This document shows, in pieces, positions 1-7,715 of a stretch of DNA of 31,179 bases; the first letter of the stretch is position 1, and every line of letters starts with the position of its first letter. The DNA lies in IMG/VR virus record IMGVR_UViG_3300021960_000320, positions 1-31,179 of that record. One strand, given 5' to 3'. The notes under the pieces were generated by a model, which searched no databases, had not been told where the DNA came from, and worked only from the letters and a program-made list of their open reading frames with translations. This DNA comes from a virus. The position numbers and the translations under genes were made by a program.

Positions 1-51
1 TAACTGGACTTAAAAATTTTTGAGACATAACGCTATACTATTTGTCAAAAA

Positions 52-89
52 TACGAAAAAGAAAGGGGGCTTGACATAAGCCAGCCCCC
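52..89 (-). terminator. Intrinsic terminator after the fibre gene
   Basis: Read on the minus strand, GGGGGCT (71-65 on the complement of 83-89) pairs perfectly with AGCCCCC across an 11-nt loop, followed by TTTCTTTTT. It lies just beyond the stop of the leftmost minus-strand gene and should end the virion-gene transcript. On the plus strand the hairpin is not followed by a T run. Confidence 0.8.
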
Positions 90-115
90 TCCTCATTTAG
101 TTAAAAATCAAGTCA

Positions 116-1348
116 TCAAGGCGTACCCTGACTCAACCCTTCATAAGCGAGCGTGTCACCATTCAGCTTAGCAGCGGAAAGGATAGCAATATAATCGCCT
201 TCAGTAACAGAGTTTCCAAACGAAATGGTCACAGTTGAAGTGCTAGGACGAGTGGTGTCTACGTGCACAGTCTCAAATGTCGTGGAATCCACAACCTGAA
301 CCATGATACGTTGTGTATTGTAGTCGTGAGTGATGGTATACGCATTTCCAGTCTTGGAAACAGAAGTCTGTGATGAATCAAGCGTGAACCACTTAGGAGC
401 GCCAATGAGGTTGGCAACCGTGTTTACGTTTGCCTTTTTGATGATACCTGTTTCTCCCGTTGCATTCTCATACATATAGAAGAAGTCATCTCCCGCAGGG
501 GTCATCGTATCAACTGTACCGATGTGGAGCTTCTGGTCTACAGTAGAGAAGTAGTCGTTTGTTTCATTCCAGATGAACGATACATTGGTATCTGTTCCAC
601 GCTCAACTTCAAAACCTGCGTTCTGCGTAGCTGCTTCAGTCTCGTCAGAGTTCAACTTGATGATTGAATCACCGATGTTAACCTCGTTAGAGTTTACGCT
701 AGTGGTAGTACCATTAACGGTAAGATTACCTGAGATAACAACCGCAGCGCCACCGAAAGTGATGGTTTCATTGTCACCAACGTCTACCGTGCGAGTGATG
801 TTTGGTTGCTCCAACTGGTCGGCTCCCCACATCAACAGTTTATACTGGGTGAGGTTGCCAGCATTCTTCAACTGTACATCATTGGCATTTACCGTGATAC
901 CCGTACCGGCACCAACAGCAAACGTGCGAGATGCGTCAATAGCACCACCACCGGTCAAACCGGCACCTGCCGTAAGGTCAATGGTATCGTGCGCTACGTT
1001 TCGGGTGTGAAGCGTATCAAGCTGTACGTCATTTGCATTTACCGTGATACCGGTTCCTGCGCCAACGGTAAGCGTTACGTCGCCAGAGGTAGAATCACCG
1101 GTAAGGCCTGCTCCGGCTGTAATAGAACGGATGTCACCAGAAACATCTAGCCAAGTACTACCGTCAGAAAACTTAATCACATTAGCAGTAGAGTCGTAAA
1201 CAATACGACCCTCATGGGCTGAAGCAAGAAGTTCTCCTGCGCCGGGAGTTCCTGAGGTGATAAGGCTTGAGCCTACAACGAATTGAGGTTTGGAGTTGAT
1301 AAGCTCTAAGCCCCCTAAATCAATTGCTGATAAAAATTTTATAGCCAT
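116..1348 (-). CDS. Tail fibre / receptor-binding-like structural protein (410 aa)
   Basis: Probable virion fibre or adhesin. It is rich in Gly, Thr, Asn and Val with beta-type spacing. Two copies of the motif GAGTGITVNANDVQL lie at residues about 96-110 and 146-160, interleaved with TAGAGLTG motifs at about 78-84 and 127-133. This repeat style is common in trimeric phage fibres. The C-terminal part (about 320-405) looks like a separate beta domain with SSQTSVSK and ISFGNSVTEGDY. It is the last gene of the minus-strand virion operon, 6 nt after the 108-aa gene, and a terminator follows. The start is the ATG giving MAIKFLSAID. The fibre role is inferred from composition, repeats and position; a baseplate or decoration role is possible. 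Confidence 0.65.
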   Translation of the reverse strand: MAIKFLSAIDLGGLELINSKPQFVVGSSLITSGTPGAGELLASAHEGRIVYDSTANVIKFSDGSTWLDVSGDIRSITAGAGLTGDSTSGDVTLTVGAGTGITVNANDVQLDTLHTRNVAHDTIDLTAGAGLTGGGAIDASRTFAVGAGTGITVNANDVQLKNAGNLTQYKLLMWGADQLEQPNITRTVDVGDNETITFGGAAVVISGNLTVNGTTTSVNSNEVNIGDSIIKLNSDETEAATQNAGFEVERGTDTNVSFIWNETNDYFSTVDQKLHIGTVDTMTPAGDDFFYMYENATGETGIIKKANVNTVANLIGAPKWFTLDSSQTSVSKTGNAYTITHDYNTQRIMVQVVDSTTFETVHVDTTRPSTSTVTISFGNSVTEGDYIAILSAAKLNGDTLAYEGLSQGTP

Positions 1349-1354
1349 AGCATG

Positions 1355-1681
1355 TTAGTTAAAGTAGGCTTTGCCAGAGAAAGCCCCAGATTCAAAAGTT
1401 AGTCTTACGTTGTTATTGTCTATATATTCCACAATACCATAAACCACCGCATCCGTTGAACTAACAACAGTAACTGAAGGTTTCTTATTTAGATTATGCT
1501 GCACCTGCCACGTGGAAGATGGAGAGCCTTGTATATGTACATAATGAGCATCTGAACCACCACCAACAATTCCTTTTACGGAAAAATTGGGACGAGTTTC
1601 TCTTACTACAATAGACTGAGTCTCTTGATTGGCAACAATAACATTGGAGCCAGAAGGCGAGTTAACAGTTATATCGCTCAT
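1355..1681 (-). CDS. Small fibre/tail-tip-like protein with C-terminal beta domain (108 aa)
   Basis: Short virion-region protein. Residues about 55-108 carry a pattern often seen at the ends of phage fibres and baseplate proteins: WQVQHNLNKKPSV, then VYGIVEYIDNNNV, then FSGKAYFN (aromatic HNLN..PSV, GxVxYxDNNxV and GKAYxN motifs). The N-terminal half is polar with no clear domain. Its start overlaps the stop of the upstream 121-aa gene by 4 nt (1678-1681), so the two are translationally coupled. Likely a fibre or tail-tip accessory; the exact role cannot be read from sequence. Confidence 0.65.
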   Translation of the reverse strand: MSDITVNSPSGSNVIVANQETQSIVVRETRPNFSVKGIVGGGSDAHYVHIQGSPSSTWQVQHNLNKKPSVTVVSSTDAVVYGIVEYIDNNNVRLTFESGAFSGKAYFN

Positions 1682-2043
1682 ATAGTAACGTCCTCGTTAA
1701 TGATAAATTTTCCTCTTAGCCAAGTTGTAACAACACTATTTTTAGTAGCCTGAAGGTCATAGACATATGTTCCTCCAGAAATATTCATACTAGCAGCAGC
1801 CTTTGTTATAGACAATATACCTCCGGATGTTCCTGTTATTTCATTGCTTTCACTACGCATTGCAAGTGTAGCGGTTCCTGTTTTTCTATCATGGCGGCGA
1901 ACCTCCATCAAGAAAGAAGAGTACTCGGTCAAATCTATAGCGTCCCCGTCAGGGTCAGTCATAGTTAACTCCAATGAAAACGAGTCATTACGTCTACACG
2001 TAATGTCTAACTTCGTAGAAATGTCTAAATTGATGGCTGCCAT
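1678..2043 (-). CDS. Baseplate upper-protein-like N-terminal domain protein (121 aa)
   Basis: Small beta-rich protein resembling the N-terminal domain of phage baseplate upper (BppU-like) proteins: a Leu-Asp-Ile-Thr-Cys-Arg-Arg-Asn-Asp-Ser-Phe segment near residues 11-22, then DPDGDAIDLTEYSSF (about 30-44), then a strand-rich C-terminus ending GKFIINEDVTI. It is the first gene of a three-gene group reading left, with an 8/8 TAnnTTTG box 32 nt upstream (2075-2082) directly after a terminator, so the group can be transcribed separately from the capsid genes. Adaptor or fibre-attachment function is an inference. Confidence 0.55.
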   Translation of the reverse strand: MAAINLDISTKLDITCRRNDSFSLELTMTDPDGDAIDLTEYSSFLMEVRRHDRKTGTATLAMRSESNEITGTSGGILSITKAAASMNISGGTYVYDLQATKNSVVTTWLRGKFIINEDVTI

Positions 2044-2074
2044 AGTCTATGCGAAAATACAAAATATTTAAACT

Positions 2075-2082
2075 CAAAGATA
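2075..2082 (-). promoter_or_regulatory. Bacteroidota-type -7 box before the baseplate/fibre operon
   Basis: On the minus strand the sequence is TATCTTTG, a full match to the Bacteroidota -7 consensus TAnnTTTG, 32 nt upstream of the ATG at 2043. No clear TTG -33 element is visible because the terminator of the preceding gene occupies that space. Confidence 0.5.
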
Positions 2083-2106
2083 AAAAGAAAGCGCCCCGTA
2101 GGGCGC
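2082..2106 (-). terminator. Intrinsic terminator after the 307-aa gene
   Basis: Perfect hairpin GCGCCC (2091-2096), loop CGTA, GGGCGC (2101-2106). On the minus strand it is followed by TTTCTTTTT. It lies 5 nt past the stop of the gene ending at 2111. The other strand also has a CTCTTTTATT tail, so it could work in both directions. Confidence 0.8.
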
Positions 2107-2110
2107 TCTT

Positions 2111-3034
2111 TTATTCTGATGCTTTGGCTCGTCTTCGTTTAGACTGAGGAGATGACTCTTCCTCGACTTCTTCCTTTACAGATGGAGCTTTAGACACATG
2201 ACTTCTTCCGTAGACAATAGACTCTAGCTCTTGAAACACTCTTACTGCTCTATCTTCTGACATATACCAGTCTACAAACAGCTGATACATATCTTTTGTT
2301 GAGCTTCGAGGAAGTGTGCACATAACCTGTTGAGACGCACCCCAGTACCAAGCGTTTTCCATTGCGTTTTTAGCAACAATGTTTCGTGACTCGGCACGTT
2401 TTAAAGTTGCCAGCACATAACGAGAACGGCTAGATTGTGCTTCAATAAAACCATTTGGGTCTTTTTCGCACCATGTAAGTACTTGGTCTTTAAGCACAAA
2501 AACGTCTTCTGCCTCATTCCAACCAACAGAAGCAGCAAACTCGCGAAGTTCTTCTTCACTCATTGAAGCAGCCAATGTGATAGCTTCAATCTTTTGCATT
2601 CTGTCTGCAACGCGCTGCTTAGCTTTTTCTTCGGGTCTAAATACCTCAAACAAAGGTTGAATATTTGGGTCCCTGTATGGGTTAGACGCATTGTAATTGC
2701 TAATTAATAAAAACTCTAATAAGTCTTTATCTCTTGCGTTGCGTGGGTTTAATCTTTTAAATCCACCCTCGTCTTTCCAGAACCCAATCTCATATAAAGA
2801 TGCGTTATCCTGTGAAACTGAAGCAATGGCTGCAATATCATAAGACACACCATCTACAATGATGATGTCTTTATTTGGAATTCTTTTGTAAACAGGAATA
2901 AGGGGCTGAGAGGGATTGTCGGGGTCAAATCTTACATGTACAAGTTTGATTACTACTGGGTCGATTAGTTTATCGACACCTAGTTTTTTCATGACTGTAG
3001 CGTCAAGCTGATTAAAATATGTTGTTTTTCTCAT
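2111..3034 (-). CDS. Virion-operon protein of unknown function (307 aa)
   Basis: I do not recognise this protein. It is soluble, without signal peptide or membrane segment. The N-terminal part (to about residue 100) is beta-rich. Residues about 130-230 are helical and charged, and the C-terminus is a low-complexity Glu/Ser then Lys/Arg tail. It lies directly after the capsid gene but is separated from it by a terminator, so it is probably expressed at a different level. Position suggests a head-completion, connector or internal virion protein. The ATG at 3034 (MRKTTYF) was chosen; a GTG one codon upstream is possible. Confidence 0.6.
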   Translation of the reverse strand: MRKTTYFNQLDATVMKKLGVDKLIDPVVIKLVHVRFDPDNPSQPLIPVYKRIPNKDIIIVDGVSYDIAAIASVSQDNASLYEIGFWKDEGGFKRLNPRNARDKDLLEFLLISNYNASNPYRDPNIQPLFEVFRPEEKAKQRVADRMQKIEAITLAASMSEEELREFAASVGWNEAEDVFVLKDQVLTWCEKDPNGFIEAQSSRSRYVLATLKRAESRNIVAKNAMENAWYWGASQQVMCTLPRSSTKDMYQLFVDWYMSEDRAVRVFQELESIVYGRSHVSKAPSVKEEVEEESSPQSKRRRAKASE

Positions 3035-3063
3035 CACTAAAATTTATAAGTCAATTCAAATTT

Positions 3064-3093
3064 GAAAAAAAGGGGGAGAGTTTCCCCTCCCCC
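3064..3093 (-). terminator. Intrinsic terminator after the major capsid gene
   Basis: On the minus strand GGGGGAG pairs with CTCCCCC across an 8-nt loop and is followed by seven T residues. It sits 8 nt beyond the capsid stop codon, as expected for a highly expressed capsid transcript. Confidence 0.85.
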
Positions 3094-3100
3094 TTAATAA

Positions 3101-4378
3101 TTATGCAAACGTGGCAATACCAAAGTGCTCAACACCCAATACTTCCAAACCTTGAGCTGATTCGTAAACGCACTCAAGTACGCTACGACCATCCGTTGGC
3201 GTAGGAGCAAGGCCTCCAAGCATCCACTCCTTGTAAGCAAGGTTGGTGTTGGGTCCTTCAAGATAACGAACGCGCATACGGTCAACAGAACCAGAACCAG
3301 CGTGAACTTTAATCTTGTCATTAGGAACGAACAATACAGTGTTGGTAGCACCGCTAAGCGCCTCTTCTCCTGCAACGTGAGAGAACATTGGGAATGCCTT
3401 ATTTACAAAACGGCGGCCATACAGGTTGAATGATTCCATTCCGAAGTCAACAGAGTTACCTGCAACATTCAAACGAACGCTAGCAATACCAGAAGAACCA
3501 AGGTTCTTGATGATATTATCCATTTGAATTTTAGCGCCCATACCAGAGAACAACAAGTACTCATAAGGAGCACGAGTCTTATCCATTGCCGTAACAGCTG
3601 CAGCCATGTTAGCCAAAGAGAAACCGCCTGTGGTACCCAAATCAATACCATCATTACACCACTCAACCAAACCTTTGGTGAATTGTACTGCGTTGCCATC
3701 AGCATCGTCTACTTGAGTTACTGAACCAGCAGAACCTGGAGCCTGAACATCATCACCGAAACCAGAGAAGGTAGAAGCGTTACCCTTGCCAAACAACAAA
3801 GCATAAGCGATATCCAAACGGAATTTCATCAAAGCTTGGTGCTGAGCAGCGTACATGTAGTACTCTTGACCATTGAACTGAACAGAGATTTTGTTTGTCA
3901 ATTCTACATCAGTCAATTTGTAAGAGTTCTTGAAGATTTGAGCCTTATTGCTGTACTTCTTCAAGCCATAACGCAAGCCTTCGGGAGCGCCAGAGCCTTC
4001 GCCGTGAGCGTTAGAGATAACAACAATCGTTGCGGTAGCAGCGATAGTTCCACCCGTAGTACCCAATTCAGTAACACCACCAGAAGAGATGTTAGTCTTA
4101 TTAGATACGTAGTACATTTTTTGGTCTGCGGTGTTAACGATGATGTCGCCAGCACGCAATTTGGCGTGAGTACCACCAGACAAAGTGATTTTTTCGTAAA
4201 CAGGCTCGTTTACATAGTTGTGGAATACTGCGCTAGACGTGGGTACGCTGCGGCGCATGCCTTCCATTACGTCCAAGAAAGAAGGGTCTTCGTTCTGAAC
4301 GTCTAATACTTGAGAAAGAATCTCGCGCTTATCCAAGAAGTGGATAGAGGAGATAAAGTTTTTGTCGTAAGTTGCCAT
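3101..4378 (-). CDS. Major capsid protein (425 aa)
   Basis: Probable major head protein. Length (425 aa), position directly after an acidic scaffold-like gene and before a strong terminator, and the Ala/Gly/Val/Thr-rich composition fit an HK97-fold coat protein of P22/N4-like size. The N-terminal arm (MATYDKNFISS) is short, so no cleaved delta domain is obvious. A GTTGGTIAATATIVVIS segment (about 105-121) and an aromatic QFNGQEYYMYAAQHQAL stretch (about 169-185) are typical of coat A/E-loop regions, but this is by feel. The ATG at 4378 was chosen; the frame opens from a TTG at 4387. Sequence is too diverged to name a family. Confidence 0.82.
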   Translation of the reverse strand: MATYDKNFISSIHFLDKREILSQVLDVQNEDPSFLDVMEGMRRSVPTSSAVFHNYVNEPVYEKITLSGGTHAKLRAGDIIVNTADQKMYYVSNKTNISSGGVTELGTTGGTIAATATIVVISNAHGEGSGAPEGLRYGLKKYSNKAQIFKNSYKLTDVELTNKISVQFNGQEYYMYAAQHQALMKFRLDIAYALLFGKGNASTFSGFGDDVQAPGSAGSVTQVDDADGNAVQFTKGLVEWCNDGIDLGTTGGFSLANMAAAVTAMDKTRAPYEYLLFSGMGAKIQMDNIIKNLGSSGIASVRLNVAGNSVDFGMESFNLYGRRFVNKAFPMFSHVAGEEALSGATNTVLFVPNDKIKVHAGSGSVDRMRVRYLEGPNTNLAYKEWMLGGLAPTPTDGRSVLECVYESAQGLEVLGVEHFGIATFA

Positions 4379-4398
4379 ATGTGACAAATAGTTTTAGG

Positions 4399-5484
4399 TT
4401 ATTTTCTTTTTTGATTTAATGCGGCAGATAAGAATGCAGTAGCCCAATCTTGAGAAGATTCTGTTCCGGTTGGAGTAGATTTTACTTCAGGATTTTTGAG
4501 TTCTTTCTCTACATCGCTAACGCCCAGCGTCTTGCCGTGATTAACGAGGCTCCTTTCGTAAACATCTGGCTCCATTGCAAAAGCAAGAATCTTATACCAT
4601 TTGTTTAAGTCAACTTCGCCATTCTGATTAAGGAATAAATTAAAAAACTTTGAGTTGTCCTTAGTCATTTCCAACATGTCATTTACGTTTTCAACTTCAT
4701 AATTAAAGTCTTCACCGTCAATGTCAATTGTAATTGCTTTGTCAGACAAGATGCTTTGCGTTACGCTAGAGCTGTCTACAATGTTTGACCAGTTTTCTGC
4801 TAATTCAGCAGACTCATCTACTTTTGAAGTTTCTTGCTCCGGCTGTAGAAACTGTTCTTGCATCGTTTTATACTCTTGACGAATGCGCTCAGCATCTCTT
4901 TTAAGCATTTGCTTACCAATCTCAATGTCTTCAGGGTCGTTGTCTTCCTCTGAAAGATTGTATTTAGATACAATCTCTTTTTGGTACAACTTCTGGAACG
5001 CTGAGTCCGATAGGTCTGAATATTCAGAGCGCAACTTACTTCTCATAAGTTCTTCATGGCTCATCCCATCCACATCCAACTGGAAGGCCTCCAAGAATGG
5101 TTTTAAAGTGCCATTCTTTTCGTAATAATCAACTGCTTTCTTTATATAGTCATCTTTGAAGTTGTATTCAGATGAAGCCTCTTGCTCCAGTCCAGATAAC
5201 GCTTCAAGGATTTCTTCCATTGAATTGAACTTTCCTTCCGTAGTACTTTTTATATACTCCGAATAGTCCGGTTCAGTATTAACTTGCTCTTGTTGTTCTC
5301 CTTCTAGTTGCCCTTGTTGCTCTACCTCTGCTGCTGGTGTTGCATCTTCCGTAGGTTGTTCAAGTGGCTCAGTACCTCCTTCATCTTCTGTTTTGTCCTG
5401 TTGGTTTTGTACAGGAACATCAATATTAATGACATTTTCTGGAGATTCAGGAGTAAAGGTTTCAAACGTAATTTCATCAGACAT
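4399..5484 (-). CDS. Acidic scaffolding-like protein (361 aa)
   Basis: Probable prohead scaffold. Residues about 1-75 are a low-complexity Glu/Gln/Pro/Thr tract (for example QPTEDATPAAEVEQQGQ). The middle is helical and highly charged, and the protein ends in a short basic tail LNQKRK, typical of scaffolds that bind coat through a basic C-terminal helix. It lies between portal and capsid genes, the classical scaffold position, 20 nt before the capsid ATG. No protease catalytic motif is visible, so a maturation protease is unlikely. Confidence 0.72.
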   Translation of the reverse strand: MSDEITFETFTPESPENVINIDVPVQNQQDKTEDEGGTEPLEQPTEDATPAAEVEQQGQLEGEQQEQVNTEPDYSEYIKSTTEGKFNSMEEILEALSGLEQEASSEYNFKDDYIKKAVDYYEKNGTLKPFLEAFQLDVDGMSHEELMRSKLRSEYSDLSDSAFQKLYQKEIVSKYNLSEEDNDPEDIEIGKQMLKRDAERIRQEYKTMQEQFLQPEQETSKVDESAELAENWSNIVDSSSVTQSILSDKAITIDIDGEDFNYEVENVNDMLEMTKDNSKFFNLFLNQNGEVDLNKWYKILAFAMEPDVYERSLVNHGKTLGVSDVEKELKNPEVKSTPTGTESSQDWATAFLSAALNQKRK

Positions 5485-5513
5485 AACTCAAATTTTTGAT
5501 AAAGTTAGACAAT

Positions 5514-7715
5514 TTACAAGTTGTTGCCAAAATTAGACCGTTGTCCACCGGTCTCATTAGACTTTAAATTAGCTTTGAGGGTTTCAATTTCAGCTTCTAT
5601 TTGACCTTTTAATTGCTGCAATTGAATTTTAAATTGGTTTTCCATTTCTAGCTTTTGCATATCCATCTGTGCTACGTTCATAGCAGATTGCTGCTGTACT
5701 TGAGCATTTTGCATTTGCATTTGCATGGCTTGTCGCTGCTGCTCCTGCTTGCGTTTTTTCATTCTATATGCTAAAATGTACTGTGCCTTTTTAAGGTTTT
5801 TAGTGTTTTCAATCAAGATAATGTCCTCCATTTCTAAAAGACCACTACCCGCATACTGTAGTGCTATTGCTTTGAATTTGTCTTTTTCAAGGGTGTCTGG
5901 TCTATCCTCTATTACAATTCCAAAGTCTCTTGCGGAAAGGTCATCAGACGTTGCTAGGAACTTAATAGACTCTACTCCAAGAGCCTTTTTGTACGATGGG
6001 TGATATGTCTTAAACTTAATTAAGTCCTGAACTCTAATTACTATTGCTTTAGCAATCTGCTCAAGAACATATCTATCAGCCTCTACGCAGCTATATAATG
6101 CATTGTTAGAAGCCTCTTCTGCCATTTTAGTGACGTTAGACAAAGTGCGCGGGTCTAGCGTTGTACCATCAACATATTCATTGACACCAGTTATATCTCT
6201 TATTAACTGGATATTCTCTTTTATTAAGTTGAAATATGTTATCACGTCTCTTCCAAGGCCGTTTTCAATTTCTTCAATTGGTTTGTAGGGACTGGGGTTT
6301 CCGGCTGTGTCTAAATACCTGTAGACTAGTGTTCCTTTTTTGTTGAACAAGTCAAGAACATCTTTGGGTGTCATCTCAGCCCCGCCGCTTCCAAGAGGGA
6401 TATTTTCAATCGCGTCAAGTGCAATTTGAATGCCCTTAGGTCTAGATGTAGCAATCGCGTTTTGTAGTTTAAACCAATTAAGCTGAATTGCATCAGCCAA
6501 TGGTATAACTTGCTCCATTATAGAGCTGGCACGCATGTCATAAAAATCTGGAGCGAACAAAGAGTATGACATGCTTGTTTCTGTCATTGAATTCTTTGCT
6601 CTTTTCATATTGGTGCACAGGCCGTAGTCAAAAATGTAGTCTGTGTCTACAATCCATTTAGCTTTATATACAACTTTGTAGCTCGTTGTTGCATAGCTAT
6701 TAGACTTTCTTTTTTTCGCTTTTTTATAGACTCTGCTAATTCTATTTCCTCGCTTGTCTACTCTAGTTTCTACATCTAGTGTATTGACAGAAATAAACTC
6801 AATGTCTAAAACGGGTATTTGAAAGCTGTCATAATCTGAACCCACACCTCGTGAAGGCGGCATAGCCTGAGGGTTTTTGTATGCTCCAGAAAATTTTTCG
6901 GCAATGTCAGCAAATTGCTCTTCGCTAAAATTGTTACCCATTCTCCGAATATCGGACAATGACATCATGGTCATTTCTCCAATGTGCTGGGCATCGCTAA
7001 AGTTTCTATTCATGCAATAGCTCACAACTACATTTTCGGGGCGCACGTGACGCAACTTCACAACACCATTGTCTACGTATTCACGCACACCACAAACTCC
7101 AAAATCAAATACGTCTTGCAATAGGCGTTTTCTGATTTCATCGTATTCATTGATATTCAGCACGTTAGCGATTACCTCTTCGATTTCTTCACTTACTTTA
7201 TGCTTATAAGAGAAGTTCATGTGGATTTCTAGTTCTTCAGAATCGGTAGGGTCTCCGGGTTCTGGAGCTAAGGCCGAGTGATTAAGAAGTTCGGGATTCT
7301 CTTTAGAAAGCTGCTCTCTAAGTTTTATCTTGACTTCTTTTTTTGCGCGGTATTCAGTTTTTTCTTCTTCTGATATGCTATCAATAGCATTTGCAACAAT
7401 ATTATATGAGCGCTTTGAAAGTTTAGCCAAAGCGAGTCGTCTAAATCTGGCAACTACTGGAATAATGCTCCAGTCTATATTTAGCCATGAATCGTCAGCA
7501 CTTTCATTTACATCCAACATTTTCTTGTACTTGCTAATGGACTGTGTGCCCATAGCATAATCACGATATGTTGCGTAGTTATATCTGTTGCTGTAAAATA
7601 TTTTTCCGTTTTGTCCGCCGAACTCTTTATGTGCGGCCTTTACGTACTTTAGAATCCATGAAGCATTTTTTTCTTCATTTGGAATCAAATGTGAGGGATA
7701 GGATTGTTTGCTCAT
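5514..7715 (-). CDS. Portal protein (733 aa)
   Basis: Probable portal (head-tail connector) through which DNA is packaged. It follows TerL directly (TGATG overlap, sharing one base at 7715) and precedes the scaffold. The length matches large podovirus-type portals such as P22 (about 725 aa). Helical wing and stem regions are seen around residues 385-545 (an IMEQVIPLADAIQLNWFKLQNAI stretch, then LIRDITGVNEYVDGTTLDP with the typical portal ITGV motif). The last 80 residues are a Gln/Met-rich coiled coil resembling the C-terminal barrel or helix of P22-type portals. The ITGV-containing helix is the best family signal. Confidence 0.88.
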   Translation of the reverse strand: MSKQSYPSHLIPNEEKNASWILKYVKAAHKEFGGQNGKIFYSNRYNYATYRDYAMGTQSISKYKKMLDVNESADDSWLNIDWSIIPVVARFRRLALAKLSKRSYNIVANAIDSISEEEKTEYRAKKEVKIKLREQLSKENPELLNHSALAPEPGDPTDSEELEIHMNFSYKHKVSEEIEEVIANVLNINEYDEIRKRLLQDVFDFGVCGVREYVDNGVVKLRHVRPENVVVSYCMNRNFSDAQHIGEMTMMSLSDIRRMGNNFSEEQFADIAEKFSGAYKNPQAMPPSRGVGSDYDSFQIPVLDIEFISVNTLDVETRVDKRGNRISRVYKKAKKRKSNSYATTSYKVVYKAKWIVDTDYIFDYGLCTNMKRAKNSMTETSMSYSLFAPDFYDMRASSIMEQVIPLADAIQLNWFKLQNAIATSRPKGIQIALDAIENIPLGSGGAEMTPKDVLDLFNKKGTLVYRYLDTAGNPSPYKPIEEIENGLGRDVITYFNLIKENIQLIRDITGVNEYVDGTTLDPRTLSNVTKMAEEASNNALYSCVEADRYVLEQIAKAIVIRVQDLIKFKTYHPSYKKALGVESIKFLATSDDLSARDFGIVIEDRPDTLEKDKFKAIALQYAGSGLLEMEDIILIENTKNLKKAQYILAYRMKKRKQEQQRQAMQMQMQNAQVQQQSAMNVAQMDMQKLEMENQFKIQLQQLKGQIEAEIETLKANLKSNETGGQRSNFGNNL

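Noticed and set aside
573-1150. Two plus-strand open frames opposite the fibre gene
   Set aside because: They are antisense shadows of a clear repeat-bearing structural gene; composition (Ser/Pro/Val/Cys-rich) is not protein-like and they overlap each other.
3836-4306. 156-aa plus-strand frame opposite the capsid gene
   Set aside because: Antisense to the capsid gene, unusual Arg/Ser/Val/Cys composition, no promoter or neighbours on that strand.
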